From Mesoaciditoga sp. (GTDB lineage: Bacteria > Thermotogota > Thermotogae > Mesoaciditogales > Mesoaciditogaceae): a DNA stretch of 32,517 bases. The translations under genes and the position numbers were made by a program. The DNA lies in contig WGFY01000041.1 in NCBI GenBank assembly GCA_015491995.1, positions 1 through 32,517 of the forward strand, written 5' to 3'. Every line of letters begins with the position of its first letter. Position 1 is the first letter of the stretch. The notes under the pieces are model-generated. The model did no database searches. It worked only from the letters and a program-made list of their open reading frames with translations, and was not told the DNA's origin. This document shows positions 1 through 8,399 of this stretch, one piece after another.

Positions 1-1
1 C

Positions 2-82
2 GACGAAATGGCTCAAGGTGGTTGGAATGATGAAGTTGAAGTCGAAGATATAAGAAAAATATTGAGGAATATCTTAAAATAA
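2..82 (+). CDS. C-terminal end of an unidentified protein (partial)
   Basis: An open frame enters from the left edge and ends at TAA 80-82, giving 26 residues that finish in IRKILRNILK. The tail is acidic and then basic, with no recognisable motif. It lies 28 bases upstream of fapA on the same strand, so it is probably the preceding gene of the same operon. In other bacteria fapA often sits near flagellar or RNA-metabolism genes, but the fragment is too short to assign. That it is coding is inferred only from the open frame and the spacing. Confidence 0.5.
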   Translation, partial: DEMAQGGWNDEVEVEDIRKILRNILK

Positions 83-110
83 AGATTTTTCTTTCTGGGA
101 GGAAAATGCG

Positions 111-1490
111 GTGAATGAGCAAAAAATTGAAATAAAGGTTGATGTCAACAAGCTCAACGCATTCGTGATCTTCAACGATGAGAACGTATCAGAAGAAAGC
201 ATCTACACTGCCCTTAAATCGACCGGAATAAAATTTGGAATCATAGAAGAAAACATAAAAAAAGCGATCAAAAATCCCATTCTTGGAGAACCTGTTTTAG
301 TGGCACAGGGCATTCCACCATTAGATGGGAAAGATGCAATCATAGAGTACAAACTGACCGACAAGGCTAAAGAAAGAAAGCCTATAATCAGTGAAGATGG
401 AAAAGTCAATTACAAAGAGGTTAAATCTTACAATTTGGTGTCAGCCGATGAGGTGCTGGCAGTCAAGCATCCTCCCACTGACGGAAAAGATGGAAAAGAT
501 GTATTCGGAAATGGAATATCATCCAAAAATGGAAAAGATATCAAGATCGTTCCCGGGGAAAACACGCATTTAACTGGCGATGGCATGAAGCTCATCGCTT
601 CTAAGAGCGGTATTCCCGTCATGCATGAAAGCATACTGGGAGTGAACGAATTACTTGAAATAAAAGGGGATGTCGATTATTCAACAGGAAATATAGATTT
701 TCCAGGCGATGTTCACATCGCAGGCGGTGTCAAACCCACCTTTGTGATTAAAGCCAAAGGCAACGTCAAAATCAAGGGGATAATAGAAGCTGCAACGGTC
801 AAATCAGAAATGGATATCGAGTGTCACGGCGTAAAAGGAAAAAACAGGGGAATACTTCACGCCAATGGTGATATAAAAGCAAATTTTCTTGAAAATGCAA
901 CTGTTGAATGTAAGGGTACTCTTCATGTTAGAGACTCCATAGTTAACAGCTCGATAAGAGCGGGGAAAATGGTCGAAGTTATTGAAGGAAAGGGTGAAAT
1001 AATAAGTTCGAATGTGATTTCACAAGTTATGGTCGTGGCAAAACAGCTCGGCTCCTTGATGTCTTCCACAACACATATCGAAGTTGGGGTAAACCCGGAA
1101 ATACGAGACAAGATAAGTGAATTATCGGCTAAAATATACATAGACAAAGAGAATTTGGAAAAAATATTGCGTCTCATGAAAGTACTTGAAATGCTAAAAA
1201 AACAAAAAGGAGGCGTACTTCCAAACGATAAAGAAGAAACTTACACGAAGCTAAAAAAAACCAGATACGCTCTTTACAAAGGAATATCAGAGATGATAGC
1301 AAATATGAAAGAATGCCAAGATAAAATTGCCAAAGAGTCATCCAAGGGTACGATAATCGCCAACTCCAAAGTCTACCCGGGAGTCGAGTTGAAGATGGGA
1401 GAACAGAGATTGCTGATAGATAAGGAACTTGGTCCCACTAAATTTGTAAATGTCGATGGAAAAATCTTAGCAACACCGTACATCGTTTGA
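111..1490 (+). CDS. fapA: FapA / DUF342 family protein
   Basis: This 459-residue protein belongs to the DUF342 (flagellar assembly protein A, FapA) family. An N-terminal region of about 150 residues is followed by a glycine-rich repetitive beta-helix-like section (about residues 180-320: runs such as GDVDYSTGNIDFPGDVHI and KGNVKIKGIIEAATV). A charged helical, probably coiled-coil segment follows (about 325-410), then a short beta tail. No signal peptide or membrane segment is visible, so it should be cytoplasmic. The GTG start at 111 is preceded by GGGAGG at suitable distance. In this family the molecular role is poorly defined; members have been linked to flagellar assembly or surface signalling. 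It converges on ogg, with only 55 bases between the two stops. No flagellar gene is visible in the window to support a motility role here. Confidence 0.85.
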   Translation: MNEQKIEIKVDVNKLNAFVIFNDENVSEESIYTALKSTGIKFGIIEENIKKAIKNPILGEPVLVAQGIPPLDGKDAIIEYKLTDKAKERKPIISEDGKVNYKEVKSYNLVSADEVLAVKHPPTDGKDGKDVFGNGISSKNGKDIKIVPGENTHLTGDGMKLIASKSGIPVMHESILGVNELLEIKGDVDYSTGNIDFPGDVHIAGGVKPTFVIKAKGNVKIKGIIEAATVKSEMDIECHGVKGKNRGILHANGDIKANFLENATVECKGTLHVRDSIVNSSIRAGKMVEVIEGKGEIISSNVISQVMVVAKQLGSLMSSTTHIEVGVNPEIRDKISELSAKIYIDKENLEKILRLMKVLEMLKKQKGGVLPNDKEETYTKLKKTRYALYKGISEMIANMKECQDKIAKESSKGTIIANSKVYPGVELKMGEQRLLIDKELGPTKFVNVDGKILATPYIV

Positions 1491-1545
1491 TTTCAAGGAC
1501 GGTTTTTCGGTGCCACTCAAATTCACTCCTTTTGCATATGCCTGC

Positions 1546-2169
1546 TCACTTATCAACACTTTTCTTTGCGGCGTACCACATGTACAAGTCCAATTTCCCA
1601 AGTGGGATCTTGAAATGATCGGCGATCGGGATAAGTCGCGATTCGTAATCGAGATATCGGGACTTGGTCCACCCTTTTGGGATTTCACTTATCAAGTTGG
1701 CTGAAACCATCATTCTCATTATGTGCTTATCAAGTATGGCAACGTTTTCCACTCCAATATTCCTTAAGAAATGGCTTGATTCTTTCCATCCTATTCCTTT
1801 CACGTTCTTGACGATGTATTCTCGTGCTTCTTCAAAAGGCATGGATATAACGTCTCTTAATTTGTCAATTATCCATCTATTCTGGATTATGTAGTTGGTA
1901 CGTGCAGAAGGGAAACGGTGTCCAAATTTCCTTAAAGCACTTTCTAAATCTTCTCTTGTAAAAGAGCAAAATCCATCTCCAATTCCTTTTTGAGCTTTTA
2001 TTCCACCTTTTGCCGACCAATTAGCAGTTAAAACACAAAACGAAAGCTCTGAGAACAGCTCTTCATCTGAGCCCTCTCTTCCAAGAATTAAAAAATCGTT
2101 CCATCTTTTCTCAACGAGCAATCTTGATTCATCCCATATTTCTTCTACCGAGTCTATCAATTCACTCAT
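1546..2169 (-). CDS. ogg: N-glycosylase/DNA lyase, 8-oxoguanine glycosylase (Ogg2 family)
   Basis: The 207-residue protein is the usual size for Ogg2-type 8-oxoguanine DNA glycosylase/AP lyases of archaea and Thermotogota. The helix-hairpin-helix reads KGIGWKESSHFLRNIG, with catalytic lysine K129. The aspartate of the ILDKHI motif is D147. This is the K/D pair expected for a bifunctional enzyme that excises oxidised guanine and cuts the backbone. Unlike Nth, there is no iron-sulfur cysteine cluster. Its ATG overlaps the stop of the upstream glycosyltransferase gene as ATGA (2166-2169), so translation is probably coupled. It is the last gene of the minus-strand operon that also carries nth, another base-excision enzyme. 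No clear terminator lies in the 55-base gap to fapA. Confidence 0.92.
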   Translation of the reverse strand: MSELIDSVEEIWDESRLLVEKRWNDFLILGREGSDEELFSELSFCVLTANWSAKGGIKAQKGIGDGFCSFTREDLESALRKFGHRFPSARTNYIIQNRWIIDKLRDVISMPFEEAREYIVKNVKGIGWKESSHFLRNIGVENVAILDKHIMRMMVSANLISEIPKGWTKSRYLDYESRLIPIADHFKIPLGKLDLYMWYAAKKSVDK

Positions 2170-3242
2170 CTTGTCAGCTTCTCAACCAATTTTATGAATT
2201 TTTCAACACTTTGTTTTGTCTTCCAAGTGGGGTTATAGCCATCATACTTCTTTGCTATTTTCACATCTTGCTTGAGAACGATATTTCCTTCGTTCACGGA
2301 GTAAAAGTATCCGCGCTTCGCCAAGTGTTCACTTAAATATTCTTGCTCGGTTTGTCCGGGCGTTGGTATGAGCAATCCCTTTTTTCCGAGCTCTACCATA
2401 TCCATGATGGTGGAGTAGCCAGATCTCGCTATCACGAATTTCGCACGATTCATAAGTTCATCTCTCAAACCTTTTCCCGCATAATTCACAACTTCAATTC
2501 CATGTATATTTATCTTCCCCTTTTCTTCCGGTGCCCCTCGAACCAAAACCACCTTTCCTTTCAGATCCTCCAGTTGAGAAATGATTCTTTTTTCCAACAT
2601 GGTCCTGTTTGGCTCTCTTCCAGAAAGAGATATGAGATAATCTATGTCTTCATCAACTTCCATTTTTTCATAATCTGAAAGTATCCCCAAGTATTCTATC
2701 TTATCATTTGGAAAGTAAGTGAGATCGTGTGACAGATCTCCAGTCAACCCTCCATTTTCTTTAAAATCAGGCACCACAAATTTTTTGAATGAATCTCTAA
2801 AAAAATAATTGAATTTCTCTGTTTTATTTCTCAGAAATTTTAAAAAATCCGGTGGAATATACCGAAGTTGATGGAAGATGAAAATCGACGGTTTTAATCG
2901 ATCAAAAGCGCCGTATTTGGAATCTGATATGAACAAATCTATATTTCTTTTCCTCGATATGTCGAGTATTTGTTTGTGTTCCTTTAACATCGAATTTATT
3001 ATCGAAGGCATGATAAAAGAAAGCTTTACGGCAAAAGCTCCATTTTTTCCATAGGGACTCGGGTACATGACGCTTTCAACGTACTCACAACGATCGCCAA
3101 ATTCTTTTTTCAAAGCTATCAAAGGACGATGAGCCGTGTATATCACAAGATGATGCCCTTCGTTTACAAGCTTTCTCATAATTGGCAAACCTCTCGTCAT
3201 GTGCCCCAATCCCCAAGTGCACAACGCATAAAGAATTTTCAT
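2166..3242 (-). CDS. MurG/GT28-like glycosyltransferase
   Basis: This 358-residue protein has a GT-B fold signature. The N-terminus carries GLGHMTRGLPIMRKL, the GxGHxxR-type loop seen in MurG/GT28 and in archaeal MJ1255-type transferases. The C-terminal half has ARSGYSTIMDMVELGKKGLL followed by PTPGQTEQEY, the region that binds the nucleotide-sugar donor. No signal peptide or membrane span is evident, so it is probably cytoplasmic or membrane-associated. The acceptor and sugar are unknown. It is not MurG itself, because the MurG-specific arrangement is absent and this branch usually carries other glycolipid functions. The start has a GTGAGGTG ribosome site 5 bases upstream. It lies between murB and ogg in one transcription unit, which points to envelope glycan or glycolipid synthesis. 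Confidence 0.75.
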   Translation of the reverse strand: MKILYALCTWGLGHMTRGLPIMRKLVNEGHHLVIYTAHRPLIALKKEFGDRCEYVESVMYPSPYGKNGAFAVKLSFIMPSIINSMLKEHKQILDISRKRNIDLFISDSKYGAFDRLKPSIFIFHQLRYIPPDFLKFLRNKTEKFNYFFRDSFKKFVVPDFKENGGLTGDLSHDLTYFPNDKIEYLGILSDYEKMEVDEDIDYLISLSGREPNRTMLEKRIISQLEDLKGKVVLVRGAPEEKGKINIHGIEVVNYAGKGLRDELMNRAKFVIARSGYSTIMDMVELGKKGLLIPTPGQTEQEYLSEHLAKRGYFYSVNEGNIVLKQDVKIAKKYDGYNPTWKTKQSVEKFIKLVEKLTR

Positions 3243-3260
3243 TCTAACACCTCACGTTTT

Positions 3261-4112
3261 TTACCATATAATGGTGATTTCAGGCTTCAATTTTACCCCA
3301 AATTTTTCTCTCACTCTTTCAAAAACCTCGGTGTAAACGGATTGGAAGTCTTCGAAAGTTGCCTCCCCAATGTTAACAAAAAAACCAGCGTGTTTTGTAG
3401 AGACTTTCACACCTCCGATTTGGAAGCCTTTAAGCCCCACGGAATCTATGAGACGAGCAGCATAGTCTCCTTTTGGGTTTTTGAAAATGCACCCAACACT
3501 GGGCATTGTTAAAGGTTGACTGTATGTCTTGGCTTTCAAAAAAGCTCGGTTCTTGCGAGAAACTTCCTCTGGAGTAGAGGGATTCAAGCGCAAAACACAG
3601 CTCGAAATCCACATTTCTGAATCGTGAAATACGGAATTTCTGTAGGAAAATTCGAGTTCAGTTCTGCTTAGATCGCGGACAAAACCATTTTCATCGACAA
3701 CCGTCACGCTTTCCACGTATTGAGATATCTCTCCGCCAAATGCGCCACTGTTCATGAATATGGCTCCACCAATGGTTCCGGGTATTCCGCTGGCAAATTC
3801 GATTCCAGAAAGTCCGCGTTGGGCTGCCTCACACACAATCGTGGAAAGTTTGACGCCAGCTTCCACACAAACTCGACTTTTATCGAATTCAAGTTGCGAA
3901 AGATGGTTAGTCGTTATCAAAGGAATCTGCGACCCATCACGAATTATCGTGTTGGAACCACTACCTATGATCCTGAAATCTGAATTATTTTTCTTGAATG
4001 TTTTTATGATGCCAGCAAATTCACCGATGTTCATTGGCTTGAGGAGTTTTTTTGCACTTCCAGCCATCTGAAAGGTTGTAAGGTTGGAAAGATCGATCTC
4101 TTGTGTTTCAAT
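3261..4112 (-). CDS. murB: UDP-N-acetylenolpyruvoylglucosamine reductase MurB, probable ATT start
   Basis: MurB reduces UDP-GlcNAc-enolpyruvate to UDP-MurNAc in peptidoglycan synthesis, using FAD and NADPH. FAD-binding motifs GSGSN, GIPGTIGGAIFMN and a late GCIFKNP segment are all present. The first ATG (4067) would begin at MAGSAKK and cut off the conserved N-terminal strand LTTFQMAGSA. The frame stays open upstream with no ATG, GTG or TTG. The best start is ATT at 4112-4110, with GGAG 8 bases upstream and a one-base overlap with the nth stop (ATTGA). That gives 283 residues. The position usually occupied by the proton-donating serine (GSxFKNP) is cysteine, C208 in this numbering. The gene is coupled to nth upstream and precedes a glycosyltransferase. 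The family call is secure. The start is inferred. Confidence 0.93.
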   Translation of the reverse strand: METQEIDLSNLTTFQMAGSAKKLLKPMNIGEFAGIIKTFKKNNSDFRIIGSGSNTIIRDGSQIPLITTNHLSQLEFDKSRVCVEAGVKLSTIVCEAAQRGLSGIEFASGIPGTIGGAIFMNSGAFGGEISQYVESVTVVDENGFVRDLSRTELEFSYRNSVFHDSEMWISSCVLRLNPSTPEEVSRKNRAFLKAKTYSQPLTMPSVGCIFKNPKGDYAARLIDSVGLKGFQIGGVKVSTKHAGFFVNIGEATFEDFQSVYTEVFERVREKFGVKLKPEITIIW

Positions 4113-4752
4113 TCTCGCTATCTCCGCTCGTATTCCTTCGACCGTAATCGCACACCTCCCTAAACATGCATGTAGAGCACTTAGAATTTCTTGGCGTACA
4201 TACCTGTTGGCCGAAATTCACCATCGCCCCATTCAGCTTTGTCCAGTATTCCTTAGGCAGTATTTTAGCCAGTTCTCTTTCCGTTTCCTCAGGTTTTTTG
4301 GTTTTAACGATGCCCAATCGGTTTGAAATCCTGTGAACGTGCACATCGACCGCTATAGCAGGTATTCCATAGGAAACGGCCAAAACGATATTGGCAGTTT
4401 TTCTGCCTACACCTTTGAGTTTGATGAGATCGTCCATCGTCCTCGGAACTTTGCCATCATAACACTTTACGATCTCTTTGGCGATCTTTACGATTCGCTC
4501 CGCTTTTTGTTTGTACATTCCCGCCTGTTTTATGAGCACTTCGACATCTTTTATCTCCGCTTTCGAAAGCTCATAAAGAGTTGGAAATTTTTCAAAAAGA
4601 GCACGCGATGCTTTATCCGTATTGGCATCCCGCGTTCTTTGACTAAGTACTGTGCTTATCAAAACGTAAAAAGGATCTTTTCGTTCGTGTACACGGGGAA
4701 ATTTTTTTGTTATGTCCAACAGCACGTGTTTTGAAATGTCTTTGTCAAGCAT
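4108..4752 (-). CDS. nth: Endonuclease III (DNA glycosylase/AP lyase)
   Basis: Nth removes oxidised pyrimidines and cleaves abasic sites in base-excision repair. The 214-residue length is typical. The helix-hairpin-helix LKGVGRKTANIVL contains catalytic K118, and D136 sits in the AVDVHVHR motif. A [4Fe-4S] cluster is ligated by C185, C192, C195 and C201 (C-x6-C-x2-C-x5-C), all present. The start at 4752 has GGGTGTGA upstream and lies 16 bases beyond the stop of the large membrane-protein gene. Its stop overlaps the probable ATT start of murB, so the two are likely translationally coupled. Together with ogg at the end of the same unit, the operon carries two base-excision enzymes among envelope genes. 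Confidence 0.96.
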   Translation of the reverse strand: MLDKDISKHVLLDITKKFPRVHERKDPFYVLISTVLSQRTRDANTDKASRALFEKFPTLYELSKAEIKDVEVLIKQAGMYKQKAERIVKIAKEIVKCYDGKVPRTMDDLIKLKGVGRKTANIVLAVSYGIPAIAVDVHVHRISNRLGIVKTKKPEETERELAKILPKEYWTKLNGAMVNFGQQVCTPRNSKCSTCMFREVCDYGRRNTSGDSEN

Positions 4753-4768
4753 AATTCACACCCGTTTT

Positions 4769-7700
4769 TTACTTCTGCTCGATCATATTCGTGACAGAAG
4801 CTATTATAGCAGATGTTGACATATTTAGTTTAACGCCAGTTAACAAATTCTCATTCCAATCTTTTACGTACGTAATAGCTTTGCCTTTGAGCTTAGGCTT
4901 TGTGAAGGTGTAAGTGTACACGTCTTTTAATTGTTTTAAGAAAAGAGATTTATTTTTCTCAAGTGATTCGTAATCTGATATGAATCTTTTGATCATGTTG
5001 AAAATCTTTTCATTTTTACTCCAGCGTTTTAAGTCTTTCACATTCCATTCATAAGCAGGCTTGAAAATTTTCAGCGTATCATTCACAACTGTGAGCGCTT
5101 CAGGATACTGCTTTCTCCCTATGAAAGTTTGCGCAAGAGAGCTGAATATATTCATGACATTTACGGGCACAGCCCAGTACGTTTTCTGCATGTATCGACC
5201 AATCCAAACGTATTTTTCGGCAATTTCTTTTATTTTAGTGTACGTTTTGGAACTCATTGGAGTATCTTTTAATATGTTTTGTATGTACTCCGAATAAACA
5301 TTTTCCCATCCAGGGTAACGGTTCCACCCGCCGGGAAGTATGTAAATGGTCTTATCGTACCACTTTTCCATTTCTTTGAGTTCTTCAGCTGCAAGCTTTT
5401 GATGGTGCTTTACGATCTTTTCGATATCGAATTTGAATTTCGGAAATTTACTCATCGCTTGTTTGTAGACTTCAATCTGCTGTCGCTCGAAATGATAAAG
5501 CGCTGAAGAAAATTCGGCAATGAGCCTGTACGAGTTCTTTTCATCAAATGAAATGAACGATGTTTGGAGGTAATCTATACCATCTCTGTACATTTGCATT
5601 TGAATGAGCTGATTCAAATTCAAAGAATTCCAAAGCTCAACTAATGGTATTCCTGATTTGACCATCTTTGAGATCAGGTTGTAATCTTCAACGTAATTCA
5701 ACCTTCTGTAAGTAGGATATATGTAAACCGTCATAGGTTCTTGCCCGTAGAAGACTTTTTTCAAAACGTTGAGCTGATCTTGAGTCGTTTTTTTAAGGGC
5801 GCCGTTAAGTTCGCTAACTATTCTCTGATCTCTTTGGGGGAAAGTGGAAAGCAACCCGAGATAGAACTCAGAGGTACCTTGTGTCCAATCCCATCCAAGA
5901 GATCCTATAAAATAGTGAATTGAGTTATCGTACGACTCGAATTCTTTTTTTTCAAAAAGCTTGATGTTGTTTTCCATTTCTCCTTTGGCTTTTGTCAAGT
6001 TGTTCAATTGGGCGTTGTACTTTTGACTTCTTTGCTGCTCTAATTGGATTGAAGCTTGGGTTTGATTCAAATTTGGATTTCTCATCAAAAGGGTTTGAAG
6101 TCTGGAATTTATGTATGTTTTCGGATTGAGGTACGCATATCTCCCCTTGTAAGACTTCAGATCCTGTATTTCTTTTTCAACTCCTTGAAGTTGACCAGAA
6201 ACATTTTTGGTGGCTTTTTGGTAAGCACTTATGTATTGATAACTCACATTCCCATTTAAAAAATAAACTTCGCTTACAAAGTACATCGTTTTCAATATTG
6301 CAACGGTTCCAGCAATTGCAAGTGTAACGGTTGCAACGGCTATAAATCTTGCTTTGTTGAACACAAGTTTCCACGTGTAGTCTTCAGATTTGTTGAACAG
6401 ATTTGAGTTCAAAAATGCCAACAAAAACATCAAAGTCATGGAGTCGGGCATAAGATGTTCTGCAAATGAGAGCACACTCGTCAAAATAGTCACGAGCGCT
6501 CCTGATGCAAGCATCATCATGAGGTACGCGTTATCTTCAGATTGTTTCTTAAGCACCCTTAAATAATACAAAAGTAAAGCGATCAACGTAAAGATGATGG
6601 ACAAAAATCCAACGATTCCGGTTTCTCCGAGCATTTGAACATAATCGTTATGAGCTCTTTTAAAATTATTCCACGCGACTATCAGCTTCGGATGGTCGTG
6701 AACGGCTACCCCTAAATAATTAAGCACGTTGGTTTGATAAGTTCCTATTCCCTGACCAACGATTGGATGATCTTTCCATTGATAAAAGGCCGCCCACCAT
6801 GCGAGATATCTCTGCTGCCCGCTTCCACCTGAGGTTGTGGCTGAAGATATAGTCGAAACCCTTCCAAAAATGCTGAATTTGCCACCGGTAAAAGGTCCTG
6901 GAATGGAGTACAAGAAAAATTCCAGAAGAACGGCTGCAATGAAAACCATTATCAAAAACAACGATGTTTTTTTGATTTTTTCACGTGTTTTCTCAACTTC
7001 TCCTTTTGAGGAATTGCTCCCCTTTCCCTTAACGCGGAAGTTTTGATAGTACGTGTAGCTGAGTGCAAAAAACACAAGGGATATCGGAATGGCTATGTAA
7101 TCTCCTCTTGTTTGAGAGAACATCACAACCGCCACCATCGCCACAGCTTCTATTGTGATAAGCGTTTTTATCGTCAAGATCTTGAGGTAAAAGGATTTAA
7201 CATTTTCTTTTGTAAGCTTAAGACCTAAATCTTTAGACGTCAAAAAATAAAAAGCAACGAAAAGCATAACACCAATGTAATCCGGAACAAAGTCGGGATT
7301 GCCTATTGTGGCACGCACGTTCATCCTGGTGTAAGGGTTCCCTATGTGCCCAAGCCAAATATCCCATCCCCAGTAGAAATTGATAAAAGCGTCTAACGTT
7401 ATAAATCCAGCACTTATAAGCAACATCGCAAGAATGTTTATCATGACACGCTTGCTATTCACCCTGTTCATCAAATACACGGCAAAGATGAAAGTCATGA
7501 TGATGTAGAGTGAAACTTGGCCTGAATATCTTAAATAAGGCAGATCTTCAAATGCCACTGAAAACAGTGATAACAACGTTGCAATGGCAAAGAATCCCCA
7601 TCCGATTGCGGGAAGGGTTACCTTGACGGTAATCTCATTCCTCTTTCTCAACTTCACAAATGCCGCAGCCAAAACCATAAAAGCCATTATGGCAAAAAAT

Positions 7701-7822
7701 GCGTATTTTTGAGTGCTGTACTCGTAAGTCCACTTTGGTATTGTAACAATTGGAATAAAGAGCGCAATCAAGTACAAAGTGTACTCTTCGAATTTTGAAA
7801 TCCCGGATTCAATTGTGTTCAT
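4769..7822 (-). CDS. O-antigen ligase/polymerase-like membrane protein with long C-terminal domain
   Basis: This 1017-residue protein has about a dozen hydrophobic segments in its first 515 residues. They include the O-antigen ligase/polymerase (Wzy_C/WaaL) signature region GQGIGTYQTN, followed by RAHNDYVQMLGETGIVGF near residue 390. Such proteins join lipid-linked glycans to an acceptor, or polymerise them, on the outer face of the inner membrane. The remaining 500 residues are soluble and mostly helical. A Q/N/K-rich coiled-coil-like stretch lies at about 550-640, and helical repeats that could be degenerate TPRs follow. That tail is much longer than in classical WaaL, which is about 400 residues. 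ATG 7822 has GGCAGGGAG upstream, and a promoter lies at 7866-7871. It heads the operon with nth, murB, a glycosyltransferase and ogg. The substrate is unknown. Confidence 0.8.
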   Translation of the reverse strand: MNTIESGISKFEEYTLYLIALFIPIVTIPKWTYEYSTQKYAFFAIMAFMVLAAAFVKLRKRNEITVKVTLPAIGWGFFAIATLLSLFSVAFEDLPYLRYSGQVSLYIIMTFIFAVYLMNRVNSKRVMINILAMLLISAGFITLDAFINFYWGWDIWLGHIGNPYTRMNVRATIGNPDFVPDYIGVMLFVAFYFLTSKDLGLKLTKENVKSFYLKILTIKTLITIEAVAMVAVVMFSQTRGDYIAIPISLVFFALSYTYYQNFRVKGKGSNSSKGEVEKTREKIKKTSLFLIMVFIAAVLLEFFLYSIPGPFTGGKFSIFGRVSTISSATTSGGSGQQRYLAWWAAFYQWKDHPIVGQGIGTYQTNVLNYLGVAVHDHPKLIVAWNNFKRAHNDYVQMLGETGIVGFLSIIFTLIALLLYYLRVLKKQSEDNAYLMMMLASGALVTILTSVLSFAEHLMPDSMTLMFLLAFLNSNLFNKSEDYTWKLVFNKARFIAVATVTLAIAGTVAILKTMYFVSEVYFLNGNVSYQYISAYQKATKNVSGQLQGVEKEIQDLKSYKGRYAYLNPKTYINSRLQTLLMRNPNLNQTQASIQLEQQRSQKYNAQLNNLTKAKGEMENNIKLFEKKEFESYDNSIHYFIGSLGWDWTQGTSEFYLGLLSTFPQRDQRIVSELNGALKKTTQDQLNVLKKVFYGQEPMTVYIYPTYRRLNYVEDYNLISKMVKSGIPLVELWNSLNLNQLIQMQMYRDGIDYLQTSFISFDEKNSYRLIAEFSSALYHFERQQIEVYKQAMSKFPKFKFDIEKIVKHHQKLAAEELKEMEKWYDKTIYILPGGWNRYPGWENVYSEYIQNILKDTPMSSKTYTKIKEIAEKYVWIGRYMQKTYWAVPVNVMNIFSSLAQTFIGRKQYPEALTVVNDTLKIFKPAYEWNVKDLKRWSKNEKIFNMIKRFISDYESLEKNKSLFLKQLKDVYTYTFTKPKLKGKAITYVKDWNENLLTGVKLNMSTSAIIASVTNMIEQK

Positions 7823-7865
7823 AGCATAACTCCCTGCCTTTCGAATTCGCTTTTTTTCTGGGCAG

Positions 7866-7871
7866 ATTATA
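7866..7871 (-). promoter_or_regulatory. Extended -10 promoter for the 7822-1546 operon
   Basis: On the minus strand the sequence reads TGTTATAAT, a perfect TATAAT with an adjoining TG extended -10 motif, about 45 bases before the ATG at 7822. The -35 region lies in the last codons of the upstream CHR gene and is weak (T-rich, no TTGACA). This suggests the large membrane-protein operon has its own transcript rather than only read-through from the chromate-transporter genes. Confidence 0.6.
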
Positions 7872-7883
7872 ACACGATCAGGT

Positions 7884-8399
7884 TCATAAAACGTACATCA
7901 AAGCGCCTAAAAGCGCAGATGCTATTATTATGTACACAGGATCTACTTTGGTCTTTACAAAAAACAAAAAAGAAACGGCGGCAAGTGTAAGTGTGATCCA
8001 GTCTCCATGGCATGATCTTAGCAGGGTGTAAAGAGTCACACTTATGAGTGTGACTGAAACAGTCCTTAGGGCAGCGTTGAACCTTTCTTCATCAAGATCC
8101 ACGAATTTGGAAACAAATTGCACCGCCATTATCACTATCAAAGGAGGCATGAGTATTCCGACTGTTGAAACGATTGATCCCCAAATACCATAGACTCTGA
8201 ATCCAACATAGGTGGCAACGTTAACGGCTACAGGACCAGGTGTCAACTGTGAAACGGACACGATCTGAGAAAAATCCTTTGAGGTGAGCCAGCCGTTTTT
8301 CACAACATCATGACCAATTACACCAACTATCGACCATCCTCCACCAAAAGCAAGAAATCCAATTTTAAAAAATGAAAAAAAAAGTTCTAATATCTCCAT
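7884..8399 (-). CDS. Chromate transporter family, half-size CHR protein (second of pair)
   Basis: A 171-residue integral membrane protein with one CHR domain. It shows GFLAFGGGWSIVGVIG near the N-terminus, the PGPVAVN motif and a following GILMPPL segment, with about five hydrophobic spans. Full-length ChrA contains two such domains. Here they are split into two adjacent genes that presumably act as a heteromeric antiporter. The family is known for chromate/sulfate export, but many half-size pairs have no demonstrated substrate. The ATG overlaps the end of the first CHR gene by 13 bases, so translation is likely coupled. Confidence 0.88.
   Translation of the reverse strand: MEILELFFSFFKIGFLAFGGGWSIVGVIGHDVVKNGWLTSKDFSQIVSVSQLTPGPVAVNVATYVGFRVYGIWGSIVSTVGILMPPLIVIMAVQFVSKFVDLDEERFNAALRTVSVTLISVTLYTLLRSCHGDWITLTLAAVSFLFFVKTKVDPVYIIIASALLGALMYVL

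Noticed and set aside
1470-1515. Possible terminator after fapA (ACCGT ... ACGGTTTTT)
   Set aside because: Only a 5-base stem with a loop over 20 bases. Too weak to call.
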